Shown here in pieces: positions 47,590-57,935 of a stretch of DNA of 64,000 nt. Position 1 is the stretch's first letter; each line of letters begins with the position of its first letter. The translations under genes were made by a program, and so were the position numbers. Source of the DNA: Hyperoodon ampullatus (Eukaryota > Chordata > Mammalia > Artiodactyla > Ziphiidae); NCBI GenBank assembly GCA_949752795.1, contig OX457056.1, positions 90,046,942 through 90,110,941 of the forward strand. The letters are read 5' to 3'. A model generated the notes under the pieces. It worked only from the letters and a program-made list of their open reading frames with translations, was not told the origin of the DNA and did not search any database.

Positions 47590-49530
47590 TTATAAGCAGA
47601 AAAATTTGATACTTTTTACTAAAAGATTATCAGCAAAATTCAACTCAAAAGTGGTATAGTAATATAAAGGTGTGCAGTAGTAGAAATATTGAAAATAAAC
47701 TGGATGGTGGGGAAGAGGTTTTGTAATTCTGGTATAGCAAATATTTTTGAAAAAACCATTTCTGTATCAACTTTGATGCCAGCTTGATTGTTCACCTAGA
47801 GGCCATCTCAGTAATCTGGCCATCTTTAGTAATAGGATGGAGTTAGAACAGGAAAACCGTATCATCTGTATATTTGAAATGACAGGCAAATTTTACTCTA
47901 ACTTTAAATAATGGTAACTAGAGTATGGGGTTATTTTTCTAGGGAACTCTGCTTCTTCTAAAAAGGAAGCCTAGGACCTTGATAAGAAATGAACAAATTG
48001 TGCCTCCAGAAAAAGGAATTTTAAATACCTCTTGTTTCTGTCAACATTTTTTTTCTTCCTCTCTAGTGGCTGAAACAAAAGTATGCCTAGAACTTTTATT
48101 TACCTAACAGGATTTTAGCAAAACCAAAAGCTTAAAAGGTGAACACAAGGTGAATAGAAGATAGCAACGTAGCAGAATCCCAATCTTGATTTTAGGAGCA
48201 AAACACAGAATTCAGGCTGAAAAGCAAGCTGATCTTAATAACTAGAGTCAAAAATTCTATTTTCTACCATGAACCTTTCAACTCTGAGCAAGACCAAGCC
48301 ACCCAAGGCACACAGGTGTTCCCAGAAGATAATCTGACATTTCCCCAAGGTGACACACTGTAAATATTTGTTTAACATTTATTTAGGTGAGAACCTGACA
48401 ATTGCAACAGAGAAAAAGAGGGCTTTGGCTGGCAGGGTCCCAATTTGCAAGCCCCACTGGGCAAAACAGAAGTCCTGCAGATAACTGGGCCCATCGTTTC
48501 TGAAGGCAGTTAGGTGACTACTTGCTGCTACTGGATCCATGGGAGCGTCAACACAACCCTCCCCAAGGCCCCCAACTGGATTCTCTATTATTCCCAAAGC
48601 AAATATAAAAGTGTCCCTGAGAAAAGTTATGGTAGATTTAATTTTCTTCTTTTTTCATAAGTTTTTAGAGCTCCTTTAATCAGGGCCATGGGCCATGAGT
48701 GAACCTGCCCCTTCATCTATGGGAAACTAATTGACCATAAGATGCTGGACTCCTTTTCACAGTTTCTCCACTAAGTTCTCACCAGTCAGTTTAAATATCT
48801 CTAGTGATAACAACTCACCATTTCCTGAGACAACATTTCCATATATATACAACTTTAGTATCCATAAAGTTCTCATTTTAGTTAAGGTAGAATTTACTTT
48901 TCTATGACTTTCAGTTCCTGGTTCCACCTTTGCCCTGTGGAAGCATAGAGAAAAAGTGTGCTCCCTCTTCCAGTCGTGGCCCAGGAGATTGGAGGGTAGC
49001 CATTGTGCACCCTCAGGGCCTCACATCTCCAGGTCCCCCAACTATTCTTCACATGAACAGATTCTGAACCACTATCGTGGTCATTTTTCTTTAAACACGT
49101 TTATCACTGTTTTGTTTCTGCTCTGTACATGAACCTTACATCTAAGATTTTCAACTAGAGTAGACCTAAAGTCTTCTTAACTGATGCATATGAGTCAGTA
49201 TTAAAAAGAAAGCACTGAATCACCAAGCCAATCCTCAAGAACAACCTAGTGTTTCCTCATCTATTAGATACAGGATTTTGACAGAGATAAACAAGAACAA
49301 GTTAATGTACTTTAGCTGGTTGTTCTGCCAACTGATGCTCACTCAGAAGGAAGTTAAATCATCTCTGGGAATACCATCCAACTCAATTTAAAATTGTAAT
49401 TATTTAACACACATAAGAATTTGATTTATGCATGAGTTTTCAGGAACATATCAATTATACAAAGCAATGCACAACCATAATCAATGGATTTTGAACTCCC
49501 ATTTACCTAGACATTTAGGGGAGCTCCCTA
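47590..49530. other. Intronic sequence without recognised features
   Basis: AT-rich sequence with no ORF, SINE or LINE that I can identify; the small open frames have no support. Confidence 0.5.
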
Positions 49531-49534
49531 ATGG

Positions 49535-50030
49535 AAGAGTTTATTTATTGATCCATTTATTCCAACAAATATTTATTGAGCACCTACTATGTGCTGGGCA
49601 CTGCTCTGAACAATGGGTATACAACAGAGTGCAAAGTCAGTAAGTTCTCTGCCATTGTGGTGCTTATAAAGTAAGACAGACAACATACAGACAAGCAAAA
49701 AGGGACACAGCCTTGCTGCAGTGAAAGATAACAGAACTACTGAGGGTGATCAGAGAAGATTTCTCCACAGAGATGTCTTTTGAACAGAGGGCATAGATCA
49801 AGGGGATAGATCCATCCTGGCAAAGGGAGCAGCATGTGAAAAGGAAGCTGGGGAAAGGTGGGCATTTTTGAGAAAGGTCAGTGCAGCTGTGGCAGGGTTG
49901 ATGACACCAGAGAAGCAAGGAAGGCTTCAAAAGCCATGGCAAAAAGTTCAGCTTATAATCTAAGTCTAAGAGAAAGCCCTTGAATGGGTAGAGGCAGGGG
50001 AATGACATCACCTAACATGTGCTTTTATTT
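49535..50030 (-). repeat. L2 LINE 3' end, antisense
   Basis: 'CCAACAAATATTTATTGAGC', 'ACCTACTATGTGCTGGGCAC', 'AGAGAAGATTTCTCCACAGAG', 'GGAGCAGCATGTGAAAAGGAA' and 'GGGGAATGACATCACC' are L2 in reverse, starting at its 3' terminus. Confidence 0.8.
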
Positions 50031-50034
50031 TTTT

Positions 50035-50260
50035 TCCCTTTCAGTTTTATTTAGACACAACTGACATACAGCACTGTGTAAGTTTAGGATGTACAGCTAA
50101 TGATGACCACAATAGGTTTAGCAAATATCCATCATCTCATACAGATACAAAATTAAAGAAATAGAAAAAAATATATTTCCTTGTGATGAGAATTCTTAGG
50201 ATCTACTCTCTTTAACAACTTTCATGTAATAACGTACAGCAGTGCTAACTGTGTTTTTAA
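50035..50260 (-). repeat. L1MA-type 3' end, antisense
   Basis: 'TTTTATTTAGACACAACTGAC', 'AGCACTGTGTAAGTTTAGG', 'CCATCATCTCATACAGATAC' and 'TTCCTTGTGATGAGAATTC' match an old L1 3' UTR in reverse. It directly follows the L2. Confidence 0.8.
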
Positions 50261-50454
50261 ATCATAATGTTGACAGCTAAGTGGAAAATGGATTAGAAGA
50301 TGAAAAGAATGAGAAAAATACGCAAACCTTGCATCTCTGGAAGAGGTGATAAAGTTTATACCCTCCCAGAAACTCACACACCAGCTTTGACTACCATATC
50401 AATAATAGTACTATTTATATTTAATAATAATTTACTTATTGTTTATAACAATAC

Positions 50455-50700
50455 TACTTATGGAGAAGTTACTGTGTGCTAGAGAGTGCAGAGCATATAT
50501 GAGCACTGTATAAATCATTCTGTTTAATACACACAAACAAACCCTATGAAGTGGGTATTATCACTTTCATGAAACAGATGAGGAAACTGAAGGTGAGGAA
50601 GGCCAACTGAAGTGCCCAAGGTCTTATAATTGGCAATTGGCAGAGCTGTGGTTTGAATCAGGTTTCATCTGCCCCCCCAAACTTTCAAGTGCATTCTCTG
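50455..50700 (-). repeat. MIR SINE, antisense
   Basis: 'TTACTGTGTGCTAGAGAGTG', 'CCCTATGAAGTGGGTATTATC', 'GATGAGGAAACTGAAGG' and 'GCAGAGCTGTGGTTTGAATC' match MIR in reverse. Confidence 0.8.
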
Positions 50701-51111
50701 CATTTACCAGAGTAATTTCTCTAGTCTCCAGTGAACATATTTATTTGCAGAAAAGTATAGTGCTTTTGAAGAAGTTCATTTGAAGAACCTCACTCAACCT
50801 CTTCCACAATCCTATAGGGATTGAGTACATGAAAGAAAACTGTCTGGTAGATCCCAGGTTTGAGATACAATCTTTAATCTCTAGTCATTTAGCTAGATAA
50901 AGAATTTTTTTCAGATAATTTATCTATTTTCTTGACTAAAATGTGGATAGCAGAACCTGACATATCTCATCTTTTTTTTGGACAAGTTCAATTAGGTCTG
51001 GCATGAGAAATATTGACCCCAAAATAGATGCATTAGCTAAACTTTGATCAGGACTTGATGACCCAGGTATTGTGCTAAATGCTTTAATATGAGTTATCTT
51101 AGTCAAAAATC

Positions 51112-51218
51112 AAAAAATATGGAACACTTCACAAATCTGCATGTCATCCTTGCACTGGGACCATGCTAATCTTCACTGTATTGTTCCAATTTAGTATACA
51201 TGCTGCCAAAGCAAACAC
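51112..51218 (-). pseudogene. U6 snRNA pseudogene
   Basis: The minus strand reads GTGTTTGCTTTGGCAGCATG, then the ACTAAATTGGAACAATACAG box, GATTAGCATGGTCCCAG, GGATGACATGCAGATTTG and GTGTTCCATATTTTTT. It aligns over the whole of U6 with scattered substitutions, many at former CpGs, and ends in the T-run. No U6-type upstream promoter is evident. It is a retrocopy, as is common in mammals. Confidence 0.9.
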
Positions 51219-52568
51219 TAGATAAGAATTTTTTATTTCATGTCTACAGATGTTAAGAATATCTGCTAAGCACCTAGGGGCAAATCAACACTCCAGAGGA
51301 AAAAAACCAATAGAAAACACATCCATTTTTAAATGTTAACGACGTATTTCATGAGCAAAGTTTCTCTGCAAAGTCTTAAAGATGTGAGTAGGGTGATGAT
51401 CACAAGATCTCCTGGGTGTCTTCCAGAAGCAAAGCCAAGGCAGGACCTCTCAGGCCAGTTAACCCTGCTTCAGCTTTGATAAATTCATAGACCTATTATT
51501 TCAACCCAGAGGGAAAGGGTGATAGTTACATGTCAAAAGCATGTGGCTGCAATGTTTGCTTCCTCTTCCAAACACAGAGATTTTAAGTGTATCAAAAAGT
51601 CATCCAGAAACATCTGTTATTCTCCTGGCCTAGGAATTGTTCATCTCTCTCTACCTACATGCTGATATTTTTAAGCTATTCCTTCTAACCCACATATTTT
51701 TAGGGCTACCTAAATTGTTTATCAGTCAAATCTCTATATTTTGAGATATATTTCATTGAATCAATATAGTTATGGATTATCCTGTATTACAAGATATCCT
51801 TTAATTATCCTGTATTATAGTCCATGATACACACACTTATTTTTTAATAAATGAAACAATTAATGAAACTGTTTAATTAAACTGTTAAAGTTCACTGTTA
51901 TATAATATAGTTGAGTACAGTTGAGGTCTCAAAGGGACAGGTTAAAAACCATACTACTTATACATCCCACTATATCTTTTTAAATTAAAGTCTAAATGTT
52001 ATTAAGTACCTATTTTCTCTAGGATGGAATATAAGCAATTCTCTATTATTTGAATAGTAGAGTAGTAGAGAAAATGAGTAGAACAAATGATCCAAAATAG
52101 TGAAATATAAGAAAAAATGTTTGATATATAAAAATATAAGAATTATTTTCTATAATACATTTTACATTTCTGAACTTATTTTACTTATTAAATTTAGCTT
52201 GCAGGTCTCATGCACATGCTAAATGAAAGCAGGAAGCACTGGTCTGAAAGTACAATCATAAAATTAAATATAATAATGAATGTAATAAAATGTAGGACAA
52301 GTCCCTGAAGGATACCTGAAAATTGACTATAAATTATTACCCACTATAACAGAAAATGGAAAACTCTCCTATGAGAGCATTTCTCAGGATGAACCAGGTC
52401 AGGAGAAAAACAAATTTTACCTAAAAGTACCCTGAAGACTCTGGGCAGCTTAACTAGAATTTTACCACTGATTTAGCTGAGAGTAGAGACTGAATTATCA
52501 GAAAAAGGATGATCAAAATGAGTTAAGAGTCCCCTGGAGGCTGAATGCACTCTCTTTCATTGTCTTAT

Positions 52569-52600
52569 ATGAAATTTATATAAGTATATATAAATTTCAT
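52569..52600. repeat. AT-rich inverted repeat
   Basis: Arms atgaaatttatata and tatataaatttcat (14 bp each, exact) flank an AGTA loop. Related partial copies of the same TATAAGTATATA text follow at 52638-52675. Confidence 0.85.
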
Positions 52601-52894
52601 GATAAAGAGAGAACTTTCATGGTAAAGAGAGAAACTCTTTTATATAAGTATATAAATTTATATAAGTATATATACATATTCCTGAGTCCATAGAGAAATT
52701 AAAGCAAAGAGATGTAAGTGAAATTGTTTGAAATTAGGGAGAAATGGAATCCAGCTCCAGCAGCCTTAAGTATTCTACCTAATTTTCTTTTAATCCATAT
52801 AGTATCCTACATTTTTCCCAGAATCCTTCAATATTTAGCATATGTTAGAAATACTCTGTGCTCTCAATGTCATTAGTACTGCCCCTCCTTTCCA

Positions 52895-53039
52895 ATCCAC
52901 TGATAGCTATTGCTGACATTTACTGAGCTCTTCATAAAAACCCTGCACTGTCATTTAATCCTCACGTGAACTTTGTAAAGCACAACGATTATCTCCATTT
53001 TACAGATGAGTGGGCTGAGACACGCAGCTCCAGAGCCTG
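52895..53039 (-). repeat. MIR SINE, antisense, first part
   Basis: 'TGACATTTACTGAGCTCTTC', 'TTTAATCCTCACGTGAAC' and 'ATTTTACAGATGAGTGGGC' are MIR in reverse. It continues after the MLT1, at 53473-53500 (ATCACCACGTTATAATGCC). Confidence 0.75.
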
Positions 53040-53472
53040 TGTATTGAATGGCGACCCCCAAAAGACAGGTCCATGTCCTAACCTCGGGAACCTGTGAATG
53101 TGACCTTATTTGGAAAAATGGTCTTTGTGGCTGTAATTAAGTTAAAGACCTTGTGATGATGAGATCATCTTGGGTTATCTGGATGGGCCCTAAATCCAGT
53201 GACAAGTGTCCTCACAAGAGCAGACACACACAGACAAGAAGGCCATGTGAAGACAGAGGCAGAGACTGGAGTGATGTGGCCACAAGTCAAGAGTGATTGA
53301 AACCACTGGAAGGAAACTGGCAAAGAAAGGAAGTGAGCCTCTCCCCGGGACCCCTGGCACAGTCCCCACCAGACTTTGGACTTCTAGCTTCTAGAACTGT
53401 GAGAGAATAAATTTCTGTTTAAGCCACCCAGCTTGTAGTAATTTGTTATGGCCGCCCTAGAAATTTAAGACA
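53040..53472 (+). mobile_element. MLT1A-type MaLR LTR inside MIR
   Basis: Starts TGTATTGAATGGCGACCCCC, contains 'GTGACCTTATTTGGAAAAATG', 'GGGCCCTAAATCCAGTGAC', 'CATGTGAAGACAGAGGCAG', 'AACTGTGAGAGAATAAATTTC' and ends near GCCGCCCTAGAAATTTAAGA. This is a near full-length solo LTR. Confidence 0.85.
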
Positions 53473-53750
53473 ATCACCACGTTATAATGCCACTGTTCTA
53501 GGAACATAAAGGGCCTCTCTACTACCATGCCATAGGTTGACTCTTGGGAAAGATCTAACAGAGTTTCTCTCTTTACCCTGAAAGTACCCTCTGCAAATGA
53601 TTCTTTCAGGGGAAACATTTTCCTGAATGTGGTGTCTGTTAACAGTGCTTCTATACTTACTTATACAATTCAGAATCTATTGTTTCTTTTCTACTCAGTT
53701 TTTATTTTACGGCAATGTAGGTTGTTTCCAGTTAAAATAATAAAAACCTT

Positions 53751-54610
53751 CTCTAGGTCCATCCACCTCACTGTAAATAACTCAGTTTTGTTCCTTTTTA
53801 TGGCTGAGTAATATTCCATTGTATATATGTGTCACATCTTATTTATCCATTAATCTGGCGATGGACACCTAAGTTGCTTCTATGTCCTGGCTATTTTAAA
53901 TAGTGCTGCAATAAACATTGTGGTACATGACCCTTTTTGAATTATGGTTTTCTCAGGGTATATGCCCAGTAGTGGGATTGCTGGGTCATATGGTGGTTCT
54001 ATTTTTAGTTTTTTAAGGAACCTCCATACTGTTCTCCATAGTGGTTGTATCAATTTACATTCCCACCAACAGTGCAAGAGGGTTCCCTTTTCTCCACACC
54101 CTCTCCAGCATTTATTGTTTGTAGATTTTTTGATGATGGCCATTCTGACCAGTGTGAGATGACAGTGAAGTAAGTCAGAAAGAGAAAAACAAATACTGTA
54201 TGCTAACACATATATATGGAATCTAAAAAAAAAAAAAAAAAGTGGTCATGAAGAACCTAGGGGCAAGATGGGAATAAAGATGCAGACCTACTAGAGAATG
54301 GACTTGAGGACACGGGGAGGAGGAAGGGTAAGCTGGGACAAAGTGAGAGAGTGGCATGGACATATATACACTACCAAATGTAAAATAGATAGCTAGTGGG
54401 AAGCAGCCGCATAGCACAGGGAGATCAGCTTGATGCCTTGTGACCACCTAGAGGGGTGGGATAGGGAGACTGGGAGGGAGGGAGATGCAAGAGGGAAGAG
54501 ATATGGGGACATATGTATATGTATAACTGATTCACTTTGTTATAAAGCAGAAACCAACACACCATTGTAAAGCAATTACACTCCAATAAAGATGTTAAAA
54601 ATAATAATAA
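53751..54610 (+). mobile_element. 5'-truncated L1 with 5' inversion (twin priming)
   Basis: 53751-54162 is ORF2 3' sequence in reverse; 54163-54610 is the ORF2 end, 3' UTR and A-rich tail in sense. The inverted part stops at GGATGGACCTAGAG and the sense part begins about ten bases further along an L1. Flanks of the form aataataaaaacctt (53736-53750) and aataataaaaacgtt (54606-54620) support one insertion. Confidence 0.88.
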
Positions 54611-54865
54611 TAAAAACGTTTGTCTATTCAAAACTTTCTTTGTACATTAAATTAGTACAAATAACATGGAACCTATCTGCACTTTAAAATGCAATTCATT
54701 TTCTCATTACTACTCTGAAAACTTTCTAACATGTTAATTCAGGAAATAATTGATGTTATATATGATTATGTACTTAACAGTGCTTTGAAATTTAAAAAAC
54801 TGTATACTTATTAATTCAGACATTCCATAACATACTTTTATTGATTTACTCTCACTGAAAATTAT

Positions 54866-54938
54866 TACTTCAATATAATATAATATCGAAGTTACATTAT
54901 TTCAATATAATATAATACTGAAATTGTATTATTTCAAA
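54866..54938. repeat. About 33-bp tandem duplication, AT-rich
   Basis: Two copies of ATTAYTTCAATATAATATAA plus about 12 bases, then a third truncated start (ATTATTTC). Confidence 0.8.
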
Positions 54939-54939
54939 A

Positions 54940-55203
54940 AGGTGGGAATGCGTTCAAAGGTACAAACTTCTAGTTATAAAATAAATAAGTCATGGAGATG
55001 TAATGTACAGCATGGTGACTATGGTTAATAATATCATATTGTATATTTGAAAGTTAAGAGAGCAGATCTCAAAAGTTCTCATCACAAGAAAAAAAATTTG
55101 TAACTGCGTGGTGATGGATGTTAACTAGACCTATTGTTTTAGGTTGTACACCTGAGACTAATATAATGTTACATGTCCATTATACCTCGATTTAAAAAAA
55201 AAA
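54940..55203 (+). repeat. L1MA-type 3' end
   Basis: 'AGTTATAAAATAAATAAGTC', 'GATGTAATGTACAGCATGGTG', 'AGCAGATCTCAAAAGTTCTC' and 'CACCTGAGACTAATATAATG' run to the poly(A), with an internal deletion. Confidence 0.8.
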
Positions 55204-55512
55204 GAAATGAGCTTACAAGACACATACACAAGTACACCGACTCACATGCTCTCCCTCACCCTCCCAGAAAAGAAAATTCTTTCTAATCCTATTCGATATT
55301 GTGCTGGACAGTCTCTGTTTGTCACTCTGCATCTACCCTTCACCCTCCTCACCCTGCTCTGGGTTCCAGTGTGGGCCGTAAGAATCACCCAGCATCTCAC
55401 CCGTACCTGATTTAGATGAGATTTGGGACCTCTGAACTGATGATATTGGGATGAGATTTTGGATCTCATCTATTGCACTCACATCAATTGCTCACCCTTG
55501 CCCAATTGTTGT

Positions 55513-55896
55513 GGGTGAGTTCAGTCGGTAGGAGGCCGTGGCAGAAGAGAGGGCAGGAGGAGAGTGAGGTCAGGGCATCTATTCCTTCTTCTCTCTCCCT
55601 GCAGGACTGAAGGGCTGGCAGTGGCTGTGCCCCTCTGTCTCGAGTCACAGAACTTGGCTTGTCGGGAGAACCCCTGCCCACAACTACAGCTTTTTCCAGA
55701 TATGCCTGCTCTTTGTCTCTTTCAAGTCTTGAATATTGGAACTGCATCGCATTATCATGAGACCCTGGTGCCTCTCATCCTTACTTGTTCTCTTAACCTT
55801 GCCCAAACCGCCATAAATCGTCTCTTCAATAAACTCTTTTCCATCGCCCTTGGAGTGTGCTGTCTTCTACCAGACCCTCACCGAAACAGCTACTGA
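55513..55896 (+). mobile_element. ERV-type LTR (unassigned)
   Basis: 'GAGGAGAGTGAGGTCAGGGC', AATAAA at 55828-55833 and a U5-like end with 'TTGGAGTGTGCTGTCTTC'. It is the sense-orientation relative of 39998-40440. The open frame of about 110 codons is LTR-derived. Confidence 0.5.
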
Positions 55897-56129
55897 CTAC
55901 CCTAGCTGATGGCCTCTATCTAATAACCTGAATAATTTCTTCCCATAAATAAAATTATCCCAGATTTCCCAAAAATGTCTACTTCAAAAGGATTACAACT
56001 GGTGTGGGATTTTTTTTTCCCTTTAACAACAACCAAAACAAAATGGGGTAGCTTGGGATGATTTTGTTCTTCTCAGACACTTCGGCTACTACTGACACTT
56101 ATCACTGAATGCTTTTCATTCCAAAATAC

Positions 56130-56337
56130 CTGTCATCACCATCACCGATGCACTCGGGAAAGGCAAGGCTGCAGCCAAAAAGCATGATATGTTGATAGCA
56201 ACCAAGTCGATGGAGGTACATGAAGAACTTGAGGAACTTCTCCATTTCCACGTTTTTGACAATAGAGAGGAGAGGTGTCAGCGTGGTGTGGTAGGGCAGC
56301 ATCTGACACTGGCTGTGAGTGATGTTCATGCAGGCAC
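56130..56337 (-). CDS. CORIN: CORIN internal exon, first half of Frizzled domain 1
   Basis: This exon encodes the first half of a Frizzled-type cysteine-rich domain. I assign it to corin, a type II transmembrane serine protease of cardiomyocytes (and pregnant uterus) that activates pro-atrial natriuretic peptide. Its Frizzled-1 domain is known to help substrate recognition. On the minus strand the acceptor is a pyrimidine-rich tract ending TTCTCAG and the donor is GACAG|GTATTT. The 208 bases are 2 nt + 68 codons + 2 nt, so the flanking introns are phase 1 and phase 2. The 68 codons start ACMNITHSQCQMLPYH and hold five cysteines, at exon residues 2, 10, 46, 55 and 62, plus an N-glycosylation sequon (NIT). 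The end, GDGDD plus AG, joins in phase to the exon at 33457-33638. No stop or frameshift is seen. Another Frizzled-domain gene is possible, but the second exon fits corin equally well. Confidence 0.88.
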
Positions 56338-56469
56338 CTGAGAAGGCAAGACAATTATGTTTAGGAAAAGACACATCAGAATTATATGTTTATAAACTCA
56401 TTTGATATGATAGACTAATGTGTTCATACAATAAAATATATTCTGTAAGAATGATTATAGATATACAGT

Positions 56470-56690
56470 AAGGCACATACATACATAGCAGCATTATTTA
56501 TAATTGCCAAGATATGGAAGCAACCTAAGTGTCCATCAACAGATGAATGAATAAAGATGTGGTGTATATATATATATACACCACATCTGTATTGTATAAT
56601 ATGGGGAATATAACCAATATTTTATAGTAACTATAAATGGAGTGTAACCTTTAAAAATTGTATACAAATAAATTTTTTAAAAAGAAAGCA
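56470..56690 (+). mobile_element. L1 ORF2-end/3' fragment
   Basis: 'GCAGCATTATTTATAATTGCC', 'GTGTCCATCAACAGATGAAT' and 'TATAAATGGAGTGTAACC' are L1-derived. It carries the perfect palindrome at 56555-56588. Confidence 0.75.
56555..56588. repeat. Perfect 34-bp palindrome
   Basis: Arms agatgtggtgtatatat and atatatacaccacatct, 17 bp each with no spacer. Seen directly. It is a cruciform candidate 218 bp upstream of the CORIN exon in transcript direction. Confidence 0.95.
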
Positions 56691-56696
56691 AGAAAA

Positions 56697-56698
<2 letters not shown>

Positions 56699-56734
<36 letters not shown>
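56699..56734. repeat. (TG)n microsatellite
   Basis: About 16 TG units, likely polymorphic; Z-DNA potential. Confidence 0.95.
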
Positions 56735-57714
56735 TCATGAAATCAAGCTGCCAATACTCACAAAGGGATAGCATTTGTGTGCTGGGAAAATGTGTGGAAA
56801 AATACACTCTCACACCTAGCCAATGGGCAATCACTATTCTGGATCACAGCTGGGCAGGGCAATATGTATCAAAAAAATATTGTAAACATGCATAGCCTTT
56901 GACACTGTAATATTTCTAAAAATTTATAAGGAATTAATCATGGTTGTGCACATGGATTTATCTACAGGGATCTTCATCTCTTGCACAGTTTATACTTTTT
57001 AAGAGATAGCAATCACCTAAACATTCAACAAAGGGAACTAGTTTAAAATATTATGGAACAAACAACAGAATGCTCAGCTACATGAAAGATGCTTTAGAAG
57101 ACTATTAATCACGAATGAGGCTTATAATAAATAAAAATTGCAAATCACAAAACAATTTGTATACCATGATCCTGTTTTTAAAAATACATGATTATTCAAG
57201 GATTTCCAATCCTGCCCATGTTTAGGGTCAGAGACTCTGACCTCATTTTCTTCCAAGCTGGCTCTCCTGAGCATTACCACCTCCATGGCCTTTCCTTCTC
57301 CTTCATGCCATAAATTTGCATGGTTGGCCAAAAACTTAGGGGCACATTTTTTTGGACCTCATCAAACTCATAATACAAAATGGGAAATAAAAGAATCATA
57401 GAAGAAGAAAAATCCAGATTAAAATCTGTATATAGAACACAGATAGACATAAACATGAATTCAGCTTTGCATGAGGGCTGAGGTGGGGAGTTTTGGGCAA
57501 GTTTCACAAGTATGACACTCAAATCTTTTAGGAGGGAAGTTAAAATGCATTTCAGTTTGGGGAGCATTAGAGGCTGGAAGAAGGTATAGAGAGTGGACTT
57601 CAAAATGACACAATTGTATGTATTGTGCTATAAGCAGAAAAGCTTGCTTAGAGGAGCTAAGGGTAAATTTTTCTCCATCAAAAATATGAAATCATTCATG
57701 AAGAATTCAGTATC

Positions 57715-57935
57715 AAGAAAACATTTATTACAAATCAAGCTTGTGCCAGGCACCACAACAGGTACTCAGATCTCCTAGTTCAGAATTACCTCATTTTCAC
57801 AACCCAGTAAAGTGATATCATATCTATATTACACATGAGGAAATTCAATATCAGAAACCCTAAGACATCTGCCCAGGAGTGCACAGCTATTACGTGGAAA
57901 TTCCAGATCTTCAAACCTATGCTTTCTGAGAAATT
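57715..57935 (-). repeat. MIR SINE, antisense
   Basis: 'AACATTTATTACAAATCAAG', 'TTGTGCCAGGCACC', 'ATGAGGAAATTCAATATCAG' and 'CAGGAGTGCACAGCTATTACG' match MIR in reverse. Confidence 0.7.

Larger units (their letters stand above)
33639..56129 (-). other. CORIN: CORIN intron between the two Frizzled-1 exons
   Basis: The intron is 22,491 bases and phase 2, splitting a serine codon inside the Frizzled domain. It is mostly transposon-derived, with the nested L1 block at 43.5-47.6 kb, L2, MIR and MLT1 fossils and 5'-truncated L1 tails. Stretches in which I see no feature are about 33640-34530, 34740-35110, 35900-36780, 36930-37690, 42460-43500, 47590-49530, 50710-51110, 51220-52560, 53510-53730 and 55900-56129. 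No additional Frizzled or LDL-receptor-type exon was recognised in it. Confidence 0.8.

Noticed and set aside
55564..55896. 110-codon open frame that might be an exon
   Set aside because: The sequence resembles an LTR with a late AATAAA, and a related copy lies near 40 kb; there is no domain.
56142..56354. 70-codon open frame overlapping the CORIN exon in another frame
   Set aside because: The other minus-strand frame fits splice phases and the Frizzled cysteines; this one is a shadow.
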